Virus record (IMG/VR): IMGVR_UViG_3300023118_000012
Location: 1 to 45,393 of that record
Reading direction: 5' to 3' (one strand)
Length of the DNA stretch: 45,393 nucleotides
Origin: a virus
Part shown: piece after piece, positions 16,459 to 23,777 of the stretch
Layout of the letters: the number at the start of each line of letters is the position of its first letter
Numbering within the stretch: the first letter of the stretch is position 1
Program-made: the position numbers and the translations under genes
Notes under the pieces: model-generated
The model's input: only the letters and a program-made list of their open reading frames with translations
Database searches by the model: none
Told to the model about the DNA's origin: nothing

Positions 16459-16749
16459 ACCACCGGCCCTTGGACCATGTATGAGAACACGGTGGGCATA
16501 GGCGTGACTGCCCCGGATGGTGACGTTGCGGCGTGCGATCTCGGGCATTCGGCCCGCACCCGTGCGGAGGAAATTGCCAATGCTCGCATGATGGCGGCGA
16601 GCCTCGACATGCACACCACCGGCAAAGCGCTCGTGGACCGGGACTGTCGCTATGAGGGCGGCCTTTTGATTATCCCGTGCGGCTCTCATGCCGACGCAAT
16701 CCGGCTGCTCCATAATTTCCGTCGCGCCCTCGACAAGGCAACCGCCTAA
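16453..16749 (+). CDS. Small phage protein, unknown
   Basis: 98 residues. Pattern: HTTGPWTMYENTVGIGVTAPDG at the start, then ARTRAEEIANARMMAASLDM. It resembles the many small phage proteins that begin with a PGPW motif and contain ANARLIAAAP-like helices, whose function is not known. GAGGAG lies upstream of the ATG. First gene of the operon 16453-19210. Confidence 0.7.
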   Translation: MHTTGPWTMYENTVGIGVTAPDGDVAACDLGHSARTRAEEIANARMMAASLDMHTTGKALVDRDCRYEGGLLIIPCGSHADAIRLLHNFRRALDKATA

Positions 16750-16777
16750 TCCCCGCGTCACGAGAGGAGACCACCCG

Positions 16778-17107
16778 ATGCACCACACCCTTAAAATATG
16801 GCCCCGCTACTTTGATCGCGTCATCAGCGGCGAGAAGACGTTCGAGGTGCGCAAGAACGACCGCGATTTTCAGAACGGGGACACCATCCGGCTGCGCGAG
16901 TATGACCCCGGGCTGGTGGTTATGCCAGCGCCGGCCGCCCCGGGGATGCCGCCCCAAACTGGCGGCCACTCGGGCTACACCGGGCGCGAAGCTACCCTTG
17001 AGGTTGGGTACGTGCTGGTGGGTGGCTCCATGCTGCCGGCGGACGTTGTGGTGTTCTCCATTCGCGTGACGGACACCCATCTACCAGACGCCGAGGGCCT
17101 GCTTTGA
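16778..17107 (+). CDS. DUF3850/ASCH-like protein
   Basis: 109 residues. The start HTLKIWPRYFDRVISGEKTFEVRKNDRDF, then GDTIRLREYDP, matches DUF3850, a small ASCH-like fold related to RNA-binding PUA-like domains. These are common in phages as stand-alone genes; an RNA-binding role is assumed from the fold only. ATG 16778 follows the exact leader repeat of the preceding gene, which decides this start over one at 16688. Confidence 0.82.
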   Translation: MHHTLKIWPRYFDRVISGEKTFEVRKNDRDFQNGDTIRLREYDPGLVVMPAPAAPGMPPQTGGHSGYTGREATLEVGYVLVGGSMLPADVVVFSIRVTDTHLPDAEGLL

Positions 17108-17523
17108 GGCGCAACTACAAGCACCGGGCCGCGCCCAAGCTGGTGGCGCCCGTCAACCCATGGGAGGGATACGGCATGATGGATATGCGCATCATCCATG
17201 ACGACGAAATTCGCACCGTGCCGCTGGAGATGTTCAACCATCACGGCCGGCAGATCGCCCTCAACCATCGGGGCGCCACGGTGCACGGCCTCAACCAAGG
17301 CGGCGGCTTGCAGGTGCGTGAAGCTATCGCCATTCTGGAGGACCGGGCGCCAAGCGGCTTGCATATCTTGAGCGATAAGCACGCCCGGGAGCGGCTCTAT
17401 GAGCTCGTGGAGCTGTATGTGCAGGCCAAGCTTATCTGCGCGGCCATGGGCCAACCGGAGAGCATGGCGGCTATGATCGCCAAGGGCATGGACGTGGAAC
17501 GGCGGAGGGCGCTATGCGCGTAG
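17104..17523 (+). CDS. Small protein, unknown
   Basis: 139 residues from TTG 17104, which overlaps the preceding stop and has GAGGG 6 bases upstream. ATG 17176, with GGAGG 8 bases upstream, is an equally good start and gives 115 residues. The body has a helical C-terminal region (ARERLYELVELYVQAKLICAAMG). No family recognised. Confidence 0.68.
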   Translation: MRRNYKHRAAPKLVAPVNPWEGYGMMDMRIIHDDEIRTVPLEMFNHHGRQIALNHRGATVHGLNQGGGLQVREAIAILEDRAPSGLHILSDKHARERLYELVELYVQAKLICAAMGQPESMAAMIAKGMDVERRRALCA

Positions 17524-17819
17524 TTATCACTCACCCCGAGTGGGGCGTATACCTCGGCAGCTTCTTGGGCCTAGGATTTTGGTCCCTGCTCGACCACGGC
17601 GGCCAAGACTATGCCGTCACCTTCCCCACGCGCGCCGAAGCGGCCGACTATGTGCAGACATGGGAAATGAACGGAGACCCAGGCCTCTATGGGTTTGTGC
17701 CAGTTAACGCCGGCGCATGGGCATCTATTGTGCACCTCCGCGCTGCCGGTCTAGAACCCCTCATTGGCAAGATGGGGCAGCCGGATTTGCTGCGCATGCC
17801 GTGCGAGGGGCACGCATGA
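17514..17819 (+). CDS. Small protein, unknown
   Basis: 101 residues. It reads as a small alpha/beta protein with several aromatic residues (GFWSLLDHGGQDYAVTFPTRAEAADYVQTWE). Not recognised. The ATG lies 10 bases inside the preceding gene and its stop overlaps the next ATG (ATGA). Confidence 0.68.
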   Translation: MRVVITHPEWGVYLGSFLGLGFWSLLDHGGQDYAVTFPTRAEAADYVQTWEMNGDPGLYGFVPVNAGAWASIVHLRAAGLEPLIGKMGQPDLLRMPCEGHA

Positions 17820-18307
17820 CCACGCCGGTGCATCTCACCGCATGGGCCGTGCGGCACGGCATCAGCGCGGCGGCGGTGGCGGACCTCCTCAATGTGTTCA
17901 TCCCGCCGGCCCCGGTGGGCGCGGCCGACACGCCAACAAGCGAGGGCTACGTGCAAAGCGCGGTGCGCCTGGAGGCGCCGTACCATGACGTTTGGCTGCA
18001 CCGCAACAACGTGGGTGTGCTGGAGGACAAGACCGGCCGGCCCGTGCGCTACGGCCTTGCCAACGACAGCAAACAACTCAATGAGGTGTGCAAGTCCGGC
18101 GACCTTATCGGGGTGCGCAAGGTGCTGATTACACCCCCCATGGTGGGCAGCTACATAGGCCAGTTCGTGAGCCGGGAGTGCAAGCATGCCTCGTGGACAT
18201 GGACCGGATCGCCGCGCGAGACCGCGCAACTTAATTGGGCCTTGGCGGTGACACGCTACGGCGGAGACGCCCGGTTTGTGACGGGCTCAGGGAGTTTTGG
18301 ACCATGA
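17816..18307 (+). CDS. VRR-NUC nuclease
   Basis: 163 residues. VRR-NUC is a PD-(D/E)XK fold of structure-specific nucleases, often Holliday-junction or flap cutting. Visible core: SEGYVQSAVRLEA, HRNNVGV, YGLANDSKQ, SGDLIGV with Asp96, and FVSRECKHASW with Glu121 and Lys123, then QLNWALAV. The length is typical of stand-alone phage VRR-NUC proteins. Coupled by ATGA to genes on both sides. It probably works with the SF2 helicase and Cas4-like nuclease in resolving replication intermediates. Confidence 0.85.
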   Translation: MTTPVHLTAWAVRHGISAAAVADLLNVFIPPAPVGAADTPTSEGYVQSAVRLEAPYHDVWLHRNNVGVLEDKTGRPVRYGLANDSKQLNEVCKSGDLIGVRKVLITPPMVGSYIGQFVSRECKHASWTWTGSPRETAQLNWALAVTRYGGDARFVTGSGSFGP

Positions 18308-18762
18308 CTAAGCCTGTAGGATACGTGAGTAAGACCACCTGCCGCGATTTGGAGGAGGGGCGCCCGGGGGTCATCTCGCCCGTGCGTAAGGGGGAATATG
18401 TATTCCCCGCGCATTTCGCCTCCTCTTATGGCGGCTCGCCTGAGCAGATCGCCGCGCGCCTTCAAGAGCTTGACGCAGTGACCGGCGCGATCGGCACCAC
18501 CCGTTACATGGACCCGCCGGACGGCGGCGACGTTAGCTTGGCGGAGCAGGTGCAGCGGATGGCCGCCCATATCACAGTTATGGAGGCGGCGCTTAAGCCA
18601 TTCGGCGGGCGCGCGGATCGATACAATGACAGCGACGCGGCGGCTATCGGCGACAGCGTTGAGCTATGGCAGGTGGCCGGGAATTTGGGGATGCGCGTGG
18701 ATATCACCGTGGGCCACATGCGCGCGGCCCGCGCCGCCCTCACCCCGCCGGTGAAGGCATGA
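18304..18762 (+). CDS. Small protein, unknown
   Basis: 152 residues from ATG 18304 (ATGA overlap with the nuclease stop). The N-terminal 45 residues look compact (GYVSKTTCRDLEEG ... VFPAHFA), followed by a helical, acidic body. No family recognised. The next gene starts inside its stop codon. Confidence 0.65.
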   Translation: MTKPVGYVSKTTCRDLEEGRPGVISPVRKGEYVFPAHFASSYGGSPEQIAARLQELDAVTGAIGTTRYMDPPDGGDVSLAEQVQRMAAHITVMEAALKPFGGRADRYNDSDAAAIGDSVELWQVAGNLGMRVDITVGHMRAARAALTPPVKA

Positions 18763-18965
18763 CCCCCGCGCAGACCAACGCCCTCAAATGGCTCAAGGAT
18801 CACGGCGGGGACGGAGTGTTTGACAAAAACGGTATATTACTCGCCGCCGGTGAGCCGTGCCCGTTCATGCGCTCGACGTGGAATGCGTTACGGGACGCGG
18901 GCCTGGTGGAAATGTATAAGCCGGCCGGCAAGGGGCGCGGGCGTTGCCGCGTGGTGACGCCATGA
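18759..18965 (+). CDS. Small winged-helix-like protein
   Basis: 68 residues. The pattern TNALKWLKDHGGDGV ... MRSTWNALRDAGLVEMY ... GRCRVV suggests helix-helix-helix-strand-strand as in winged-helix DNA-binding proteins. This is a fold guess from pattern alone. Coupled by ATGA on both sides. Confidence 0.62.
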   Translation: MTPAQTNALKWLKDHGGDGVFDKNGILLAAGEPCPFMRSTWNALRDAGLVEMYKPAGKGRGRCRVVTP

Positions 18966-19210
18966 GTAACGAGGTGCGCAAGGGTATGTGCCCGGGGTGC
19001 CCGTGGAATTATGGAGATGAGGCAACCGAAACGGCGTACAACCTCGGTTGCCTCCCCCATATTTCCGAGGCCACCCGAGCAGCGGAAGCGGCCGGCGGGG
19101 CGTGGGCGTGTCACTCGGAACCGAACAAGGTGTGTTGCGGGTACGCCGCCCAAGAAAAGGGGCGCATTAATCTGCCGCTCTATACCGAACCGGGCGTGCA
19201 CTCCACCTAA
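18962..19210 (+). CDS. Cysteine-rich small protein (DUF6283-like)
   Basis: 82 residues with six or more cysteines in the order MCPGCPW, LGCLPH, AWACH, VCCGY. The CPW ... GCLP ... W-CH ... C-G pattern resembles DUF6283 proteins, small metal- or Fe-S-binding candidates found in phages and actinobacteria. Role unknown. Last gene of its operon; the next promoter begins at the following base. Confidence 0.72.
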   Translation: MSNEVRKGMCPGCPWNYGDEATETAYNLGCLPHISEATRAAEAAGGAWACHSEPNKVCCGYAAQEKGRINLPLYTEPGVHST

Positions 19211-19239
19211 TTGACGCGCTGTTCAAATTGCGCCTATAT
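19211..19239 (+). promoter_or_regulatory. Sigma-70 promoter with operator site 4, before the TetR-type gene
   Basis: -35 TTGACG at 19211-19216, 17 bases, -10 CTATAT at 19234-19239. Here the palindrome TTGACGCGCTGTTCAA (19211-19226) includes the -35 itself, unlike sites 1-3. The promoter at 39744-39772 has the same design. It drives the TetR-type regulator and the primase-helicase, so the regulator would control its own synthesis. Confidence 0.7.
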
Positions 19240-19264
19240 GACTGCAGACTAGGAGTGGGCTGGC

Positions 19265-19609
19265 ATGACAAAACTAATCCCCTATGCGGGCAAGGAAGGC
19301 CCCACCAGTGACCGGGTGGCGGATCGTAACGAGCGCGCGCTTACTGCCGGGCTGGAGCTGGCTAAGCTGGTGGGTTTCCAGTTCGTCACGCTGCAGATGG
19401 TGGCGGATCAAACCGGCATGTCCAAGGCCAGCATTTTCAATTGCTTCGGTGGCTCCGTGCCGCTCAAGCGGGCCGTGCTGCGCGCTGCGATTGACCGGGG
19501 CATTATGGAGATTGTTGCGCAGGGGCTCGCCGACCGGCACCCCATGGTTCTTGCGGCGCCCGAGAGCGTCCGGCAAGCAGCGGTACAGCACCTCGCCGCT
19601 GCAGAGTAG
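19265..19609 (+). CDS. Stand-alone TetR-type DNA-binding protein
   Basis: 114 residues. Residues about 24-75 match the TetR N-terminal helix-turn-helix: ALTAGLELAKLVGF, TLQMVADQTGMSKASIFNCFGG, PLKRAVLRAAI. The recognition region MSKASIFNCF aligns with the usual VSKGTLYHHF. TetR proteins are normally about 200 residues; this one has only some 40 residues after the DNA-binding domain, so it lacks most of the ligand/dimer domain. It is preceded by an operator-containing promoter (site 4), with AGGAG 10 bases before the ATG. I infer it reads the eight TTGAAC-N4-GTTCAA sites of the genome; this is not proven. Confidence 0.85.
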   Translation: MTKLIPYAGKEGPTSDRVADRNERALTAGLELAKLVGFQFVTLQMVADQTGMSKASIFNCFGGSVPLKRAVLRAAIDRGIMEIVAQGLADRHPMVLAAPESVRQAAVQHLAAAE

Positions 19610-19614
19610 CAGCC

Positions 19615-22071
19615 ATGGAAACGCTTCCCGCGCCCTTGGCGCCGTTGGCCGCTTGGCCTCAATTCATCCTGTTTACGCTTGTGCCCAAAGAGGGCAAACC
19701 CGGGGAATATGACAAGGTACCGATGAGCGCCAAGCACGGCTACGGCGCCTCGACCACGGACCCCACGGATTGGACGGACTTCGTGTCCGCTGCCGCCTAC
19801 CTCAAGGCGCGCCCCGGCCGCTATCACGGCATCGGCTTCGTCTTCACCGAGCGCGACCCGTTCTTTTTTATCGATATCGACCATGCCCACGATGCCGCTG
19901 CCGGCTGGAGCGGGCTAAGCCAAGAGCTGCTTGCCCGGCTGCCCGATGCGGCCATGGAGGTGAGTAGCTCGGGCACCGGCCTGCACATCATAGGCTCCTG
20001 CACCAAGCCGCTCCAGCACCGCAAAAAGCACGTGCCTCTCGGCATTGAGCTGTATACCACGCAGCGGTTTGTGGCGCTCACCGGCACCCACGCCCGGGGC
20101 TCCGTGCTGTCACCATGCGACCTCCGCCTTATCCCGATCGTCGACCAGTATTTTAACCCGGCAGACGTCGGCCTTGGGCGCCCGGTGGAGTGGACGGATA
20201 CGCCGGTGCCGGAATGGCGCGGGCCGTCCGATGATGAGGAGTTGCTGCGCCGCATGCTCGCCAAGGATGAGCGCAGCGCGGCGGCAGCGTTCGGCGACAC
20301 GGGCCGCGCCACGCAAGTGACGTTTACCGCGCTATGGCAGGGCAACGCCGAGGAGCTCGGGTCCGCGTGGCCATCCGCCAAGGGGCAGGCCTATGATGCC
20401 TCCAGCGCCGACCAAGCTCTAGCCAACCACCTCGCCTTTTGGACCGGCCGCAACGCCGAGCGCATGCGCCGGCTGATGGAACGTAGCGCGCTGGTGCGGC
20501 CCAAATGGGAGGACCGCCCCGAGTATCTTGAGGGCACCATTCTCAAGGCGTGCGCCTTCGTCCGCCAGGTGTACGCCGCGCCGGATGCGCCGGCCGAACA
20601 GGTGGCCCCGGCCGTGACACAGGCGGAGGTGCAGCGCGTCGGGCTGGTGCCGCGCATTGCCGGCGTGTCGGGCATCATGACCATCACGGAGCAGGCCGAA
20701 CACTTCGCCGGATGCGTCTATGTCACTAGCCTTAATAAGGTGCTCACGCCGCGCGGGGAGCGTCTCGACCAAGCCCGCTTTGACGTGGTGTATGGCGGCT
20801 ATGAGTTTGTCAACTCGACCGATGGCAAGGATAGCACGGACAGCGCGTGGGCGGCCTTCACCAAGAGCCAAGCCTACCAGCCGCCCATAGTCGACGGGCT
20901 GTGTTTCCGTCCCGAGCTGGGGGCCGGCGGCATCGTGGAGGACGCGGGCAAGCGCTTGGCCAACCTGTACGTGCCGGTAGAAACCGCCATGATAGAGGGC
21001 GACCCGAGCCCGTGGCTCGACCATTTGGCGATCATGCTGCCGGTACCGAGAGACCGGGCCGTGCTGCTCAATTGGATGGCCAGCGTCAAGCAAAACCCCG
21101 GCATGAAAGCGCAGTGGTGGCCCGTCATCCAAGGCGGCGAGGGCAACGGCAAGACCTATATTCTCAATATTATGCGCCACGCGGTAGGTGCTCACTACGC
21201 GCATTTGCCCAATACCGACAAGATGGTGCGTAACGGCATGAATTTTAACGGCTGGATTGACGGCAAGTTGTTCCTAGGACTTGAGGAAATCTATGCCGCT
21301 AACCGTCGCGAATTCTTTGAGGGCTTCAAGACCACGGTAACCAACCGGTTTATACCTATCGAAGCCAAGGGAGTGGAGGAGCTCACCGGCGACAATCGCG
21401 CCAACGGCATCATAACCACCAACCATAAGGACGGCGTGCCGATCACCGGCAACAACCGCCGCTACGCGCCCCTGTTTTGCCACCAGCAAAGCAAGGCGGA
21501 CAGCGTGCGCGACGGCATGACGGATGCCTACTTTGCGCGGTTGCTGGCATGGTTCTCCGGCAAAGGCGAGTGGCTGCACCTGGGGCCGGACTATGGCTAC
21601 CGGGTGGTCAATCACTTCCTAGCGCACATGGTGCTGGCCGCCGACCTCGACCCCAACCAAGAGGCCATATGGGCGCCCGCCACCTCCAGCATTGAGGAGG
21701 CGATCGGCGCCTCACGCGGCCGGGCGGAGCAGGAGATACTTGAGGCCATCAGTGAGGGGCGATCGGGCTTTTGCGGAGATTGGATTAGCAGCATCCAACT
21801 CAACGCGCTCTTGGAACGCATCCGCGCGCCGGTGGCCCTCAACAAGCGCCGGGAGATGCTCGCCGGCCTAGGCTATGACTATCACCCCGCGTTGTCGGAT
21901 GGCCGCGTGCACAATGTGCTGCAGCCCGATAACGGCAAGCCCCGGCTGTACTGCCGGATGGGGTCCATATCTGCGCTCAACCTCAAGGACGCCAACAGCG
22001 TGGCCAAGGCATACACCCAAGCGCAGGGGGGCACGCCCGCGTCCGCATCAGCCGTAGGAGCATTCAAATGA
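19615..22071 (+). CDS. Prim-pol / SF3 helicase replication protein
   Basis: 818 residues. The N-terminal archaeo-eukaryotic primase-like domain shows FFIDIDHAHD with Asp87 and Asp89, SSSGTGLHII (118-126) and RFVALTGTH (151-159). After a linker, the C-terminal helicase (DUF5906/virulence-E-like SF3) has Walker A GGEGNGKT at 507-514, a KLFLGLEEI Walker B-like segment near 551-559 and ITTNHKDG as sensor motif. The protein would prime and unwind at the phage origin, with the family A polymerase extending. Directly follows the TetR-type gene, so its expression is likely under that regulator. Ends with 4-base coupling to the next gene. Confidence 0.9.
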   Translation: METLPAPLAPLAAWPQFILFTLVPKEGKPGEYDKVPMSAKHGYGASTTDPTDWTDFVSAAAYLKARPGRYHGIGFVFTERDPFFFIDIDHAHDAAAGWSGLSQELLARLPDAAMEVSSSGTGLHIIGSCTKPLQHRKKHVPLGIELYTTQRFVALTGTHARGSVLSPCDLRLIPIVDQYFNPADVGLGRPVEWTDTPVPEWRGPSDDEELLRRMLAKDERSAAAAFGDTGRATQVTFTALWQGNAEELGSAWPSAKGQAYDASSADQALANHLAFWTGRNAERMRRLMERSALVRPKWEDRPEYLEGTILKACAFVRQVYAAPDAPAEQVAPAVTQAEVQRVGLVPRIAGVSGIMTITEQAEHFAGCVYVTSLNKVLTPRGERLDQARFDVVYGGYEFVNSTDGKDSTDSAWAAFTKSQAYQPPIVDGLCFRPELGAGGIVEDAGKRLANLYVPVETAMIEGDPSPWLDHLAIMLPVPRDRAVLLNWMASVKQNPGMKAQWWPVIQGGEGNGKTYILNIMRHAVGAHYAHLPNTDKMVRNGMNFNGWIDGKLFLGLEEIYAANRREFFEGFKTTVTNRFIPIEAKGVEELTGDNRANGIITTNHKDGVPITGNNRRYAPLFCHQQSKADSVRDGMTDAYFARLLAWFSGKGEWLHLGPDYGYRVVNHFLAHMVLAADLDPNQEAIWAPATSSIEEAIGASRGRAEQEILEAISEGRSGFCGDWISSIQLNALLERIRAPVALNKRREMLAGLGYDYHPALSDGRVHNVLQPDNGKPRLYCRMGSISALNLKDANSVAKAYTQAQGGTPASASAVGAFK

Positions 22072-22304
22072 CGACATATCGCATTGAGCCAAGGGGAGAG
22101 CTGGCGGCCGATCTCCCTCTATTCTCCGTCACTCGCGACGGGGAGCACGTATGCGCCCTCACCCACGCCGAGCGCGCCAAGCAGGTGGCGGACCTACTAG
22201 CTTTTGACGAACGCGAGGCCCTTGGCTACCCGCCCGGCGATGAGCGCATCATGTTCGCCGAACGGCCGGAACCGGCTGCGCCCTTGACGAGCGCGCCGGC
22301 TTAA
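22068..22304 (+). CDS. Small protein, unknown
   Basis: 78 residues, starting MTTYRIEPRGELAADLPLFSVTRDGEHVCALTHAERAKQVADLL, which looks like a strand pair followed by a helix. No family recognised. ATGA overlap with the primase-helicase. Followed by a terminator. Confidence 0.68.
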   Translation: MTTYRIEPRGELAADLPLFSVTRDGEHVCALTHAERAKQVADLLAFDEREALGYPPGDERIMFAERPEPAAPLTSAPA

Positions 22305-22353
22305 GCTACCGATAATGTCGCCTATCCCCTCGTGACGTGGGGTTGAACCAAAG

Positions 22354-22394
22354 ACGCCGCCGGTGGACCCCAGCCCCTCCCGGCGGCGTTTCTG
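22354..22394. terminator. Intrinsic terminator, probably bidirectional
   Basis: A perfect 10-bp stem (ACGCCGCCGG at 22354-22363, CCGGCGGCGT at 22380-22389) with a 16-base loop, followed on the + strand by TTCTGT. It lies between converging genes (22304 and 22398). The U-tract is short on both strands. Confidence 0.75.
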
Positions 22395-22397
22395 TGT

Positions 22398-23111
22398 CTA
22401 CCGAGCTGGGCCGGCGGACCGCCGCCAGATCGTCACCCGACCCCACCTCACATCACCCGAACGAATTGCGCGCACGCTCACGGCATCGTCAAACTGGACG
22501 TCCACGAGCGTGTCCGGGGCAACGGGCGGCGGGCTGGTGGCGGCGTGACCTTTCCATGGGCCTTCGACGGGCGGGGCGGCCTCGGGTTCCTCGGCGGGGG
22601 ACCACCAGCGAATGTTACAGCGGGGGTCTTTGGTGATGCCCCAGCAAAATTGCCCCGCCGCCATGCAATAGCCGCTCCCGCCTGCCCGACGCACCTCCAC
22701 CCGCACGTCCGGCGCGACGGGGCATGGGTTACCCGGCTGGTGCTCATACCACGCTCGGGGCGGCTTGACGGGCATCGGCACTAGGTCGAGGCATTCCTGT
22801 GAGGTGTAGGCGAACCGGCCGCACGGGCGCCATTGGGAGACAACCTCCGTCCCGTCCGTCATCAGCACCAACCCCACCACCGGCCAGTCCGGGTGCTTAC
22901 GATCGACGCAGAGCAGCCGCACGGGCCGGCCGTCGCGTGTCTGGTACTTTCCGTCCATGGTGATGGTCACGGGCTCCGCTACCGGGGCGGCAAGGGTGGC
23001 TAGGTGGTCCGCCAGCTCCATCACGGTTGCGCGGGCGGCGGGCACCTTTCCGTCCTGCCCGAGGGCGAGCGCTCGCTTGAAGTGGTCGCGCATGATCTCA
23101 ACGATATCCAT
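22398..23111 (-). CDS. Protein of unknown function
   Basis: 237 residues. The N-terminus is helical (MDIVEIMRDHFKRALALG); a central part has MDGKYQTRDGRPVRLLCVDR then PVVGLV, like a small beta domain seen in other phage proteins; the C-terminal half holds two similar short stretches (PVAPDVRVEVRR and PVAPDTLVDVQF), perhaps an internal repeat. GGAGA lies upstream of the ATG. Second gene of a leftward pair inside an otherwise rightward region. Confidence 0.68.
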   Translation of the reverse strand: MDIVEIMRDHFKRALALGQDGKVPAARATVMELADHLATLAAPVAEPVTITMDGKYQTRDGRPVRLLCVDRKHPDWPVVGLVLMTDGTEVVSQWRPCGRFAYTSQECLDLVPMPVKPPRAWYEHQPGNPCPVAPDVRVEVRRAGGSGYCMAAGQFCWGITKDPRCNIRWWSPAEEPEAAPPVEGPWKGHAATSPPPVAPDTLVDVQFDDAVSVRAIRSGDVRWGRVTIWRRSAGPAR

Positions 23112-23123
23112 TGGGCGTGTCTC

Positions 23124-23294
23124 CTACTTGACGTGGCGGGTGGTAGGAGGAGAGGCCGGACAGGTGGCCTCGGCGTGGGCCTGCAGTTCCCGGGATAGCT
23201 CGCGCAGCACCCGGGCGGCGGACATGAACGCGCCGTCTTCGGCGTAGGTTTGGGCTAGCTCGACCCGTTCCTTAAATCTCTCGTGGATTGTCAT
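23124..23294 (-). CDS. 56-residue helical protein
   Basis: A short leftward gene read from the sequence: it starts MTIHERFKERVELAQTY and continues as one amphipathic helix pair (RVLRELSRELQAHAEA), ending TTRHVK. GGAG lies 8 bases before the ATG at 23294. It precedes the gene at 22398-23111 by 12 bases, with operator site 5 some 20 bases upstream. Function unknown. Confidence 0.65.
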   Translation of the reverse strand: MTIHERFKERVELAQTYAEDGAFMSAARVLRELSRELQAHAEATCPASPPTTRHVK

Positions 23295-23312
23295 GTGGTT
23301 TTCTCCATGAAT

Positions 23313-23328
23313 TTGAACACGCGTTCAA
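23313..23328 (-). promoter_or_regulatory. Operator site 5 (TTGAAC-N4-GTTCAA)
   Basis: A perfect 16-base palindrome, TTGAACGCGTGTTCAA on the leftward strand, 18 bases upstream of the ATG at 23294. The core promoter is less clear than at the other sites: a TATAAA-like -10 at about 23337-23342 would place the operator just downstream of the transcription start. Confidence 0.6.
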
Positions 23329-23525
23329 CCTCCCATAGTTTATATAAACATGCAAGTAATTTAAGGGGGCCACACTCCCGCCATAGTTGCCGCAATGTTG
23401 CCACGGTTATAAATTTATGTAAATTAAGGACTGTATCGGGTTACCGTCCATAAATATGGTACCCCGACAATTTAGCCCGTACGGGGTATAGCTAAGTGGT
23501 TGATTTTGCAAAGGAACCCATAGCT

Positions 23526-23723
23526 TACCCCGCATACCCCGATAACGAAAAGTTGGCTGTCCTGCGCGTAGCGTGGGCGCATGTGCGTGCGCTCGCGTAG
23601 GGCGATTTGCGTTTGGTACGGGGTACTGGGGTGTTTACAATTAATATAGTAGAGATATCAGATACTTGACTTATACCCCTATAACGGAAAATATGCGGGG
23701 TATCGTTCGGGGTATGCGGGGTA
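23526..23723. repeat. 17-bp perfect inverted repeat
   Basis: Left arm TACCCCGCATACCCCGA (23526-23542), right arm its exact reverse complement (23707-23723), 164 bases apart. The arms are built of the GGGGTA element that recurs through the region. Confidence 0.85.
23666..23694 (+). promoter_or_regulatory. Candidate promoter for the terminase operon
   Basis: -35 TTGACT at 23666-23671 and a modest -10 AAATAT at 23689-23694, 17 bases apart, about 80 bases before the small terminase ATG. It has no TTGAAC-type operator but overlaps the TACCCC/GGGGTA repeats. Confidence 0.35.
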
Positions 23724-23777
23724 AAACCCACTAAACTAGTAGACTATTTCTCCTCGGCGTAGATTTGGGCGTGACCA

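Larger units (their letters stand above)
23329..23777. other. 449-base non-coding region; candidate origin or packaging-site region
   Basis: The largest gene-free stretch in the window and visibly AT-richer than its surroundings (for example 23404-23428, ATAAATTTATG). It contains at least seven GGGGTA/TACCCC elements, GTACGGGGTA twice (23479-23488 and 23616-23625), a near-repeat of ATACCCC-ATAACG (about 23535 and 23672) and a perfect 17-bp inverted repeat. No convincing ORF was found. Iterons beside an AT-rich stretch suggest a replication origin; the position just before the small terminase gene suggests a pac region instead. Either is inference. Confidence 0.5.

Noticed and set aside
22337-22370. 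Ninth operator at the lone TTGAAC near 22343
   Set aside because: Only one arm is present and it lies just before a terminator, not a gene start.
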